From positions 186,001 to 250,000 of the forward strand of contig NZ_SZTO01000003.1 in NCBI RefSeq assembly GCF_013369385.1: a stretch of DNA of 64,000 bases, in the 5' to 3' direction. A model generated the notes under the pieces. The model was not told the origin of the DNA, did not search any database, and saw only the letters and a program-made list of their open reading frames with translations. This DNA comes from Vibrio sp. 05-20-BW147 (GTDB taxonomy: Bacteria > Pseudomonadota > Gammaproteobacteria > Enterobacterales > Vibrionaceae). This document shows positions 46,948 to 54,250 of the stretch, in pieces. Within the stretch, counting starts at the first letter, position 1. Each line of letters begins with the position of its first letter. Made by a program: the position numbers and the translations under genes.

Positions 46948-47526
46948 TTATGCTAATGCCCAATTAATCGCGTTGGCTAACAACGTCGCACCTTGTGTCG
47001 TCATGATGGACTCTGGGTGAAATTGAAAACCGCACACCTTGTCTTCTTCGTTAACCACTGACATAACAAGGCCATTCACTTCGGCGGTTACGGTCAGTGT
47101 TTGCGGTACGTGTGTTGCCACCAACGAGTGGTAGCGCGCAATAGCCAGTGGGGATGGCAACCCTTGATAAATCGCATGGCTTTGGTGCTCCATCATCGAG
47201 ACTTTGCCATGGATGATTTCACCTGCGCCTGCCACGGTGCCACCGTAGGCTTCCACAATCGCCTGATGGCCGAGACAAATGCCAATCACTGGGACTTTGC
47301 CTTTGACGCGAGCAATTAACTCTGGCATACAGCCCGCCTCTGATGGTGCGCCTGGCCCTGGAGAGAGCAGCACCACTGGGCGCTCGAGTTGCTCAATCGC
47401 GTCTACAATAGTGTCTGTGGCAATACTATTGCGGTAAATCTTTACTTGGTGGCCTAAACAGCGGAACTGATCAACCAAGTTGTAGGTAAATGAATCGAAG
47501 TTATCGATAAATACAATGTCCGCCAT
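46948..47526 (-). CDS. trpG: Anthranilate synthase component II (glutamine amidotransferase)
   Basis: A 192-residue class I amidotransferase that supplies ammonia to TrpE. Nucleophile Cys lies in IGICLGHQAIVEAYGG and the His-Glu pair in FQFHPESIMT. It begins two bases after the trpE stop. Confidence 0.96.
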   Translation of the reverse strand: MADIVFIDNFDSFTYNLVDQFRCLGHQVKIYRNSIATDTIVDAIEQLERPVVLLSPGPGAPSEAGCMPELIARVKGKVPVIGICLGHQAIVEAYGGTVAGAGEIIHGKVSMMEHQSHAIYQGLPSPLAIARYHSLVATHVPQTLTVTAEVNGLVMSVVNEEDKVCGFQFHPESIMTTQGATLLANAINWALA

Positions 47527-47528
47527 CT

Positions 47529-49094
47529 TTACGACTCCTTGTGGGCTTTCTGAATGGCAGAGATGACTGCCTGAGCTTTGCCGCGCGTCTCATCGGCTTC
47601 GGCTTGGGGGGCGGAATCAAAGACCACTCCGGCACCGGCTTGCACTTGTGCAATGCCGTTTTCAACGTAAGCCGAACGAATCACGATACAGGTATCCAGT
47701 GTCCCTTCGCCAGTGAGGTAACCGACAGCCCCACCGTAACTGCCACGGCGAGCCCCTTCAACATCACGAATCAATTGCATGGCACGAATTTTCGGAGCGC
47801 CCGTTAATGTGCCCATATTCATACACGCTTGGTAGGCGTGTAGTGCGTCAAGATCGTCACGTAATTGTCCAACAACGCGTGAGACCAAGTGCATCACATG
47901 GCTGTAGCGGTCTACTTTAAGTAAATCGGCGACGTGGCGCGTCCCCGCGCGAGAAATGCGTGCGACATCATTTCGAGCGAGATCCACCAACATCATGTGC
48001 TCGGCGTTTTCTTTCTTGTCAGTACGAAGTTCAAGTTCAATTCGGCTATCGAGGTCGAAATCGATCTCACCATTGGCTCGCTTGCCACGGCGTCGAGTAC
48101 CAGCAATGGGGTAGATCTCCACTTGATTGGTTTGCGTTTCATATTTCAACGCGCTTTCCGGTGATGCGCCAAACAACGTAAAGAGTTCATCTTGCATGTA
48201 AAACATGTAAGGGCTTGGGTTGCTGACTTTGAGCTCTTTATAAGCCGCCAATGGTGACGGGCAGGGCAGGGTAAAGCGGCGTGATGGTACGACTTGGAAA
48301 ATGTCGCCTTTGACGACGTATTGCTTTAGGTCGCGTACCACTTGGCAAAAGGCGTCATCGCTGATATTGGTATCGACCTCAACCTCATCGAGATGAATGG
48401 CTTTAGGTAGCGCTTTCGGGGTAGCACACAGAGTGCGGATTTGTTCAATACGCTGATTTAGTGCTTCTTTTTGTGAGTCGTCTGCAAAAAGCGTTGCTTG
48501 TAAATGGCAACTCTCGGTCTGGTGGTCGACCACCATCAGCGTTTCTGCCACGTAGAAGACATAGTCAGGACATTGATTTATCGCGTGGGCTTCACCCAGT
48601 GGTTCAAAGTTGGCCACCAAGTCATAGGCAAACAGACCGCCGATAAAAATCGCGTGCTTGTCTTTTCCCGCCAAATCAAAACTGTGTTGAACCAGTCTCA
48701 ACGCGTCAAAACTAGAGGCTTCACGTAAGCGAGAGTCTTCATCTAGGCGGTCATCTGGGCTTGAGAAGGTGAGGGTAAGTTGTTGTCCATCAAACTGATG
48801 TTCAACCTCTTGCGCGACATTCTTGGTCAAATGGGTTAACAGATTCTTGCCGTTGTCACTGAGTGCCGTCATGGTCACGACATGGCCATGGCAAACCATA
48901 CGTACCGCGGAATCGACAATCAGTAAGCTTTTAAGATCTTGTTTTGAATCGATTTCAGCTGATTCGAGCAATAAGCTATCGCGCTTGTTTTCACACAAAG
49001 TGTGAAAAAGGCGCGTAGGATCCGAATGGTAAGGAACCGTCGTTGACAGAAGCTCTAGCTGTCCTAGTGTGGTGATGTTAATGGCCTTGTTCAC
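47529..49094 (-). CDS. trpE: Anthranilate synthase component I
   Basis: A 521-residue chorismate-using enzyme making anthranilate with TrpG ammonia. The LLLES element near residue 40 is the tryptophan feedback site; the chorismate-binding core includes PSPYMFYM, IAGTRRRG, ELRTDKKENAEHMMLVDLARND and GTLTGAPKIRAMQLI. First structural gene of the operon; its 180-bp leader carries trpL and an attenuator. Confidence 0.97.
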   Translation of the reverse strand: MNKAINITTLGQLELLSTTVPYHSDPTRLFHTLCENKRDSLLLESAEIDSKQDLKSLLIVDSAVRMVCHGHVVTMTALSDNGKNLLTHLTKNVAQEVEHQFDGQQLTLTFSSPDDRLDEDSRLREASSFDALRLVQHSFDLAGKDKHAIFIGGLFAYDLVANFEPLGEAHAINQCPDYVFYVAETLMVVDHQTESCHLQATLFADDSQKEALNQRIEQIRTLCATPKALPKAIHLDEVEVDTNISDDAFCQVVRDLKQYVVKGDIFQVVPSRRFTLPCPSPLAAYKELKVSNPSPYMFYMQDELFTLFGASPESALKYETQTNQVEIYPIAGTRRRGKRANGEIDFDLDSRIELELRTDKKENAEHMMLVDLARNDVARISRAGTRHVADLLKVDRYSHVMHLVSRVVGQLRDDLDALHAYQACMNMGTLTGAPKIRAMQLIRDVEGARRGSYGGAVGYLTGEGTLDTCIVIRSAYVENGIAQVQAGAGVVFDSAPQAEADETRGKAQAVISAIQKAHKES

Positions 49095-49220
49095 AAGACC
49101 TCCTTATTATTCAATTCTTTGTCTTCCTGCTGTACATACTCGCACAAAGCAAACGTTCACCCAACGCAGAATTTGTTCGTTTTGATGAATGTTTAATCAG
49201 TTGATTGTGAGATGTGCAAC

Positions 49221-49253
49221 AAAATAAAAAGCCCGCATGGTTAGCGGGCTTTG
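49221..49253 (-). terminator. trp attenuator (terminator hairpin)
   Basis: AAAGCCCGC and GCGGGCTTT with loop TAACCAT, followed on the minus strand by TTTTTATTTT. It lies between trpL and trpE. The competing antiterminator can form because GTGGGCT inside the trpL Trp codons (49287-49293) is complementary to AGCCCGC of the terminator's 5' arm. Confidence 0.9.
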
Positions 49254-49271
49254 TGTGATTCATTTTCTTTA

Positions 49272-49397
49272 TTAAAAGTACACGTTAGCCCACCAAGAAC
49301 TTGTCCAAGTGCGCCACCAAGCGAGCTCTGCTGCATTGACATTCTCGTTATGCAGAGCAAGTTTCGCTTTCTGGTTGTGGTTAAATTCTTGTAACAT
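49272..49397 (-). CDS. trpL: trp operon leader peptide
   Basis: A 41-residue leader peptide read on the minus strand from ATG 49397 to TAA 49272. It holds five Trp codons: two adjacent (27, 28), one at 31, and two adjacent (35, 36), in the segment AWWRTWTSSWWANVYF. Ribosome stalling there when charged tRNA-Trp is scarce would free region 2 to pair with the attenuator's 5' arm and allow transcription into trpE. The leader is longer than the 14-residue E. coli peptide, and a hairpin (49325-49358) lies within its coding sequence before the Trp codons. Confidence 0.92.
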   Translation of the reverse strand: MLQEFNHNQKAKLALHNENVNAAELAWWRTWTSSWWANVYF

Positions 49398-49430
49398 GGT
49401 CGGCCCTATAGTCAGGTACTTTGTATTTGT

Positions 49431-49464
49431 GTACTAGTTAACTAGTGCAAGGGTAAAAAGTCAA
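49431..49464 (-). promoter_or_regulatory. trp promoter with TrpR operator
   Basis: On the minus strand TTGACT (49459-49464) and TTAACT (49436-49441) are separated by 17 bases. The -10 box lies inside the palindrome ACTAGTTAACTAGT (49433-49446), the same core sequence as the E. coli trp operator, so TrpR with tryptophan would block RNA polymerase directly. Confidence 0.9.
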
Positions 49465-49482
49465 CCCCCTAGTAGCAAATAT

Positions 49483-50364
49483 ATGAGAATAGATTTACAT
49501 AGCCACACGACGGCCTCGGATGGTCGTTTTTCACCGCAAGAACTCATCGAGCGAGCCCTTACGTTTGACTTGGATGTGCTCGCGGTGACCGATCACGATA
49601 CGGTAGAAGCGTTGGCGGAAATACATCGTTATGTCGATGAGAAGCAATTGCCAATTAAAATCATTAATGGCATTGAAATATCCACGGTTTGGCAGAATAA
49701 AGACATCCATGTCGTGGGATTAAATGTTGATCCGAACAACATGACACTTAATCAACTGATTGAGCAGCAACAAGAACATCGTGTTAACCGCGCTGAGCTG
49801 ATTGCACAACGTTTGCAAAAAGCGACACGGGAAGGTGTGCTCGAAGAGGTGCGACAAATCGCTGATGGAGCGCCGATTACCCGTGCTCACTTTGCCAAAT
49901 GGCTGGTGGATAATGGTTATGCCAAAACGATGCAGCAGGTGTTTAAAAAATACTTAACGCGTAACAACCCGGGTTATGTCCCGCCAAACTGGTGTTCAAT
50001 CGATGACGCAGTGAAAGCCATTCATGCCGCAGGGGGCCAAGCGGTGCTTGCACACCCAGCGCGATACAACTTGACGGCGAAATGGTTGAAACGCTTGTTA
50101 CAAGCGTTTGTCGAGGCCGGTGGCGATGCGATGGAAGTAGCGCAGCCACAACAATCGCAGCAAGAAAGGCGCAATTTGGCTGATTATGCAATACAATACA
50201 AACTATTAGCTTCCCAAGGCAGTGATTTTCATTATCCGTCTCCGTGGATGGAATTGGGAAGAAACCTCTGGTTACCCGCGGGGGTTGAACCAGTGTGGAA
50301 AGATTGGGGTTTAGAACCGGTAGACAAAATTCAAACCGTGTCTATGAATGCCCCTGAGCTATAG
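49483..50364 (+). CDS. rnm: PHP-domain 5'-3' exoribonuclease Rnm/TrpH (RNase AM)
   Basis: A 293-residue PHP metal hydrolase. Metal-binding motifs: HSHTTASDG at the start, [22 protein letters not shown] and [12 protein letters not shown]. coli YciV/Rnm matures 5' ends of 5S and other rRNAs and degrades short oligonucleotides. It is divergent from the trp operon, its standard neighbour. No Shine-Dalgarno is visible before ATG 49483, only about 20 bases from the trp -35 region, so the mRNA may have a very short leader. Confidence 0.9.
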   Translation: MRIDLHSHTTASDGRFSPQELIERALTFDLDVLAVTDHDTVEALAEIHRYVDEKQLPIKIINGIEISTVWQNKDIHVVGLNVDPNNMTLNQLIEQQQEHRVNRAELIAQRLQKATREGVLEEVRQIADGAPITRAHFAKWLVDNGYAKTMQQVFKKYLTRNNPGYVPPNWCSIDDAVKAIHAAGGQAVLAHPARYNLTAKWLKRLLQAFVEAGGDAMEVAQPQQSQQERRNLADYAIQYKLLASQGSDFHYPSPWMELGRNLWLPAGVEPVWKDWGLEPVDKIQTVSMNAPEL

Positions 50365-50394
50365 AGCCGAGAGGTTCGATAATGAGGAATTACC

Positions 50395-51015
50395 ATGAGC
50401 CAGTTTTTTTACGTTCATCCAGAAAACCCACAGGCTCGCTTGATTAATCAAGCCGTAGCAATCATTCGAAATGGCGGAGTGGTGGTGTATCCAACCGATT
50501 CAGGATACGCGTTGGGCTGTCAATTAGAAAACAAGCAAGCATTAGACAGAATTTGCCAGATCCGTCGCTTAGACGAAAAACACAACTTCACACTGTTGTG
50601 CCGTGACCTTTCAGAGTTGTCCATATACGCACGCGTGGATAATACGGCGTTTCGTTTGTTAAAGAACAACACCCCTGGTCCTTACACCTTTATTTTTAAA
50701 GGGACCAAAGAAGTGCCGCGTCGTTTGATGAACGCTAAGCGTAAGACCATTGGTATTCGTGTACCCGATAACCGTATCGCCCTAGACCTGCTTGATGCGT
50801 TAGGTGAGCCATTGATGTCGACATCACTGATTTTGCCAGGCAAAGAGGTAACGGAAGCCGATCCAGAAGAGATCCGCGATAAACTTGAACACGCGGTTGA
50901 TGTGATTCTTAACGGGGGTTACTTGGGCGAGCAACCAACGACGGTGATTGACTTTAGTGAAGGTGATGCGGTTGTTGCGCGTATTGGCGCAGGTGACCCA
51001 ACGCCATTTGAATAA
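50395..51015 (+). CDS. yciO: YciO-type Sua5/YrdC-family protein
   Basis: A 206-residue protein with the YrdC fold. GGVVVYPTDSGYALGCQL, KHNFTLLCRDLSEL, NTPGPYTFIFKGTKEVPRR and IGIRVPDNRI are conserved with L-threonylcarbamoyladenylate synthases. The family resembles TsaC but the physiological role of YciO is uncertain. The gene follows rnm by 30 bases, likely cotranscribed. Confidence 0.9.
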   Translation: MSQFFYVHPENPQARLINQAVAIIRNGGVVVYPTDSGYALGCQLENKQALDRICQIRRLDEKHNFTLLCRDLSELSIYARVDNTAFRLLKNNTPGPYTFIFKGTKEVPRRLMNAKRKTIGIRVPDNRIALDLLDALGEPLMSTSLILPGKEVTEADPEEIRDKLEHAVDVILNGGYLGEQPTTVIDFSEGDAVVARIGAGDPTPFE

Positions 51016-51030
51016 TTTTTAGAGGAAAGA

Positions 51031-51062
51031 TAGATCACTCGTACACGAGTCTTTTCTCTTAC
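51031..51062 (+). terminator. Weak terminator candidate after yciO
   Basis: ACTCG-TACA-CGAGT (51037-51050) followed by CTTTTCTCTT. The stem is only five base pairs, so termination would be partial. Confidence 0.4.
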
Positions 51063-51181
51063 ATTGGATTTTTTTTTCACTTATAATTATCGGCCCGATT
51101 CCGAGCGTCGGGTCGATATTGAAAACGGGTCTAGCTTGGTAAGACAACGACGTCTGAGAAGACGACAATTTAGGTAGATAA

Positions 51182-52162
51182 ATGAACGAAAAATTACAGA
51201 AAGTTTTGGCACGAGCTGGTCATGGCTCACGTCGTGAATTGGAAGCATTAATCAAATCAGGACGTGTGAGTGTGAACGGTGTTGTCGCAAAACTGGGCGA
51301 ACGACTGGAAGATGAGCAGGCTGTAGTGCGCATCGATGGTCATGTTGTGTCCGTAAAAGCTCAGGAAGAGGTGATTTGCCGCGTATTGGCATACTACAAA
51401 CCTGAAGGTGAGCTATGTACGCGTCACGACCCAGAAGGCCGCCGTACTGTATTTGACCGTCTGCCAAAAATTCGCGGTTCTCGCTGGATCTCTGTGGGCC
51501 GTCTTGATGCGAACACCTCTGGCTTGCTGCTTTTTACCACTGATGGTGAATTGGCAAACCGCCTAATGCATCCAAGCCGTCAGGTTGAGCGTGAGTACCT
51601 TGTTCGCGTTTTCGGTGAAGTCAACGAACACAAAGTCCGTAATCTTGTAAATGGCGTAGAGCTCGATGATGGCTTAGCACGCTTTGAAGATATCGTTTAC
51701 ACGGGCGGCGAAGGCATGAACCATACCTTCTACGTGGTGATCAACGAAGGTCGTAACCGTGAAGTTCGTCGTCTTTGGGAATCTCAAGATTGTACTGTAA
51801 GCCGTCTAAAACGCGTTCGTTATGGTGACATCTATCTTGATAAGAAGCTGCCTCGTGGTGGTTGGATGGAGCTTGAGCTGAAAGATGTGAACTACCTGCG
51901 TGAGTTGGTTGAGCTTCGTCCGGAAAAAGAGACCATGATTGAGCTGAACAACTCATCACGTAAGCGTGACCGTGCACGAAGCCAAAAAATTCGTCGTGCG
52001 GTGAAGCGTCACGAAGAGCGAGTGAGTACGCCAAAAGGTCGCAGTAACAATGCGGCAAGACGTAAACCGACGAAAACGGCAACGCCAACAAGCGGTAGTG
52101 GTAAGCCAAGTAAAGCGGGTAGTCGTCCTCAATCGGGTAGCCGCACAAAGCCTCAACGCTAA
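51182..52162 (+). CDS. rluB: 23S rRNA pseudouridine(2605) synthase RluB
   Basis: A 326-residue RsuA-family enzyme. The N-terminal S4 RNA-binding domain (about 3-60, [24 protein letters not shown]) precedes the catalytic domain with the active Asp in [15 protein letters not shown] basic, low-complexity tail after about residue 255, rich in Arg, Lys, Ser and Thr, matches the long RluB tails of gamma-proteobacteria. It lies in the usual yciO-rluB order; a terminator follows. Confidence 0.94.
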   Translation: MNEKLQKVLARAGHGSRRELEALIKSGRVSVNGVVAKLGERLEDEQAVVRIDGHVVSVKAQEEVICRVLAYYKPEGELCTRHDPEGRRTVFDRLPKIRGSRWISVGRLDANTSGLLLFTTDGELANRLMHPSRQVEREYLVRVFGEVNEHKVRNLVNGVELDDGLARFEDIVYTGGEGMNHTFYVVINEGRNREVRRLWESQDCTVSRLKRVRYGDIYLDKKLPRGGWMELELKDVNYLRELVELRPEKETMIELNNSSRKRDRARSQKIRRAVKRHEERVSTPKGRSNNAARRKPTKTATPTSGSGKPSKAGSRPQSGSRTKPQR

Positions 52163-52172
52163 TATGACTATT

Positions 52173-52203
52173 AAAAAGGCTTGCCATTGGCAAGCCTTTT
52201 TTG
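52173..52203. terminator. Bidirectional terminator between rluB and the DNA-mimic gene
   Basis: AAAAAGGCTTGCC and GGCAAGCCTTTTT form a 13-bp stem with a 3-base loop, T-rich in both directions. Confidence 0.85.
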
Positions 52204-52209
52204 TTGGTG

Positions 52210-52530
52210 CTAATCTCGTTTCCAGAGAATGTGACAGAACTTTTGTTCAGGATCTCGGCTGATCAGTAGACGAGCAAAAACATCGTCCAACACATCATTT
52301 TCTTCGTTTACAAGGCCGATGCGAACTTCTGCATACGTTTCTTGGTCAACATCAAAACCCACGTGGCTCGCCCAATCGTCACCAGTATCAACCAGTTCAG
52401 CAGCACCGCGATCATCAAACTGTGCAGTAAACAAAATGACATCTGCTGGCTCAAGGTTATCGGGTGCCATCTCCAAAAAGATGTCGTAAGCGGCGTCTAT
52501 CGCATCATCGTAAGAGATTAAATCCGCCAT
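52210..52530 (-). CDS. yciU: HI1450/YciU-family dsDNA-mimic protein (UPF0263)
   Basis: A 106-residue acidic protein. The high Asp/Glu content and the sequence DDRGAAELVDTGDDWASHVGFDVD match the HI1450/YciU family, which is thought to imitate double-stranded DNA through its charged surface. The target is unknown. It lies 3 bases downstream of the efpL stop in the same direction, so cotranscription is likely. Confidence 0.88.
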   Translation of the reverse strand: MADLISYDDAIDAAYDIFLEMAPDNLEPADVILFTAQFDDRGAAELVDTGDDWASHVGFDVDQETYAEVRIGLVNEENDVLDDVFARLLISRDPEQKFCHILWKRD

Positions 52531-52533
52531 GAC

Positions 52534-53100
52534 TTACGCTCGGCTCATGTACTTACGTTCTGCCGTGTTGATGATTACACGATCACCCGTTGCAATGTAC
52601 TCAGGAACTTGAACAACAAGACCTGTCGATAGGCGAGCTGGTTTAGTACGAGCAGATGCAGAAGCACCTTTGATTGATGGGTCGGTTTCTTCAATCACAA
52701 GTTCAACAGATGAAGGAAGCTCTAGGCCCACAGATTCGCCGTCAACTAAAATAATATGGATGCCTTGTGTGTCTTCGTTAATGAACAGAAGATCATCTTC
52801 AACATCGGCGTGCTTAAATACGTATTGTGAGTAATCCGCGTTATCCATAAAGATATAGTCGTCGCCGTCAACGTAAGAAAATGAGACTGCTTTTTTGTTC
52901 ATTTCGACCGTTTCTACAACGTCATCAGACTTGTAACGCTCTTCAACGCGAGCGCCTGTCGCTAGATCGGTACAACGCATTTTGTAGATCTTAGATCCAC
53001 CACGGCCACCTGGCGTTGTTACTTCGATATCTTTAACCAGAAGAGTTTTGCCGTTAGATTCGATTGCAAAACCTTTTTTAATTTCACTTGCCTTTGGCAT
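52534..53100 (-). CDS. efpL: Elongation factor P-like protein EfpL (YeiP)
   Basis: A 188-residue three-domain translation factor that relieves stalling at certain proline-containing sequences. The loop that in EF-P carries a modified lysine reads TTPGGRGGSKIYKMR, with Arg33 at the tip, the hallmark of the EfpL subfamily. ATG 53100 is chosen; the in-frame extension to 53277 has no similarity and low-complexity character. It forms a two-gene unit with the DNA-mimic gene. Confidence 0.92.
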   Translation of the reverse strand: MPKASEIKKGFAIESNGKTLLVKDIEVTTPGGRGGSKIYKMRCTDLATGARVEERYKSDDVVETVEMNKKAVSFSYVDGDDYIFMDNADYSQYVFKHADVEDDLLFINEDTQGIHIILVDGESVGLELPSSVELVIEETDPSIKGASASARTKPARLSTGLVVQVPEYIATGDRVIINTAERKYMSRA

Positions 53101-53333
53101 ATCTGTTCCTATAGCGTTTTTAGAGTTGCTCAAAATCGCCGAATTATATACCCAACTTGTGCTAACTTGCGAGTACTCACAATGAATAACTTGTCTAATT
53201 GTCGCCCGAGATCGTACTCTTTTAGAGACTCTGTGGTCATTGAGCGCTGTGTATTCTCTGTGAGGGCTTGATTCCATGTATGAGCTAGGCGAAGATTGGG
53301 CGTTCCCCCAAATACAACTCTATTAATTGATTC

Positions 53334-54101
53334 ATGACTTTAGCTGTTATTGACCCCAAGCAACCTTTTCAACCCACATTTGATCCTGTCGTCAGGGATG
53401 CCTTAATGTGTCTTAAAAGTGCACTAGGCACCAACCTACACAGTCTTTATGTCTATGGCAGTGTCGCGAGGAAAACCGCAAAAGAAGGTCAATCGAATCT
53501 CGACTTAGTTTTGGTGACACATCATCCTTTTACTGATCAGCGTGCTACTGTGCTAAACACGTTAAAATGGCGAGTGCAAAAGAGTTTTCCTCAAGTGAGC
53601 GGCGTGTCGGTCAAAACGGCAGAGGTGAGAGATATCGCCTCGCTGGACAGTCTATTTACTTGGGGGTTCATGTTAAAGCATTGCTGTGTTTGCATTTATG
53701 GTAGCGATTTAGCGGAGTGTTTCGGCGAATACATACCCAGTTGGGAGATTGCCAAACATTGGAACATGGATGTAGAAGATTGGTTGGCAGTGTATCGCAA
53801 CAAAATTGTTCGCGCGGCATCCGCTGAGCAACAAGTTCAAGCCCAAAAAATCATCGCCAAAAAGCTGCTAAGAGCGAGCTATTCGTTGGTGATGTATAAA
53901 GACCAGAATTGGTATGATGACCCGTTAGAATGTGGTCGTCACTTCGTCAGATATTTTCCTGAGAAAGAAGTAGAAGTGCGACGTCTTGCGATCCTATTGT
54001 CAGGGAAAGTTATTCCTAAGCGCTCTGTTCTTGGGCTGTTAGATGGTTTCGGTGAGTGGCTGGTGAAACAGTATCAAAAAACAGAGTTTAAGATAGGGTA
54101 G
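53334..54101 (+). CDS. Nucleotidyltransferase-fold protein with atypical catalytic motif
   Basis: A 255-residue cytoplasmic protein. The N-terminal LYVYGSVARKTAKEGQSNLDLVLV motif has the glycine-serine of the polymerase-beta-like nucleotidyltransferase fold (Gly42-Ser43), but the expected D-x-D is N55-L-D57, so the first metal-binding Asp is replaced. The remainder, about 120-250, is helical, with a conserved NKIVRAASAEQQVQAQKIIAKKLLRAS segment similar to the C-terminal domain of aminoglycoside-type or HEPN-linked nucleotidyltransferases. Substrate unknown. No Shine-Dalgarno is obvious. It stands between efpL (divergent) and the EIIC-EAL gene (same strand, 149 bases away). Confidence 0.7.
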   Translation: MTLAVIDPKQPFQPTFDPVVRDALMCLKSALGTNLHSLYVYGSVARKTAKEGQSNLDLVLVTHHPFTDQRATVLNTLKWRVQKSFPQVSGVSVKTAEVRDIASLDSLFTWGFMLKHCCVCIYGSDLAECFGEYIPSWEIAKHWNMDVEDWLAVYRNKIVRAASAEQQVQAQKIIAKKLLRASYSLVMYKDQNWYDDPLECGRHFVRYFPEKEVEVRRLAILLSGKVIPKRSVLGLLDGFGEWLVKQYQKTEFKIG

Positions 54102-54250
54102 CGCTGTTTAAATTTGTCCGCCTAGGTTTTGGCGTTCTACAAAAATTCGGACTCTCAATAAGAGCGAGTTTATCTTCTTAAGTAAATTCTAATGAAGGTT
54201 GCCGGTTCTGTGCTAGCTTTATAAATGTGGAGTTAGTACAGGACATGCTC

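Noticed and set aside
51741..52193. 150-codon minus-strand frame opposite the rluB tail
   Set aside because: It is a shadow of the Arg/Lys-rich low-complexity tail of rluB, with no ribosome site.
53101..53277. 59-codon N-terminal extension of efpL
   Set aside because: EfpL proteins begin at the ATG at 53100; the upstream part shows no family similarity and likely is promoter DNA.
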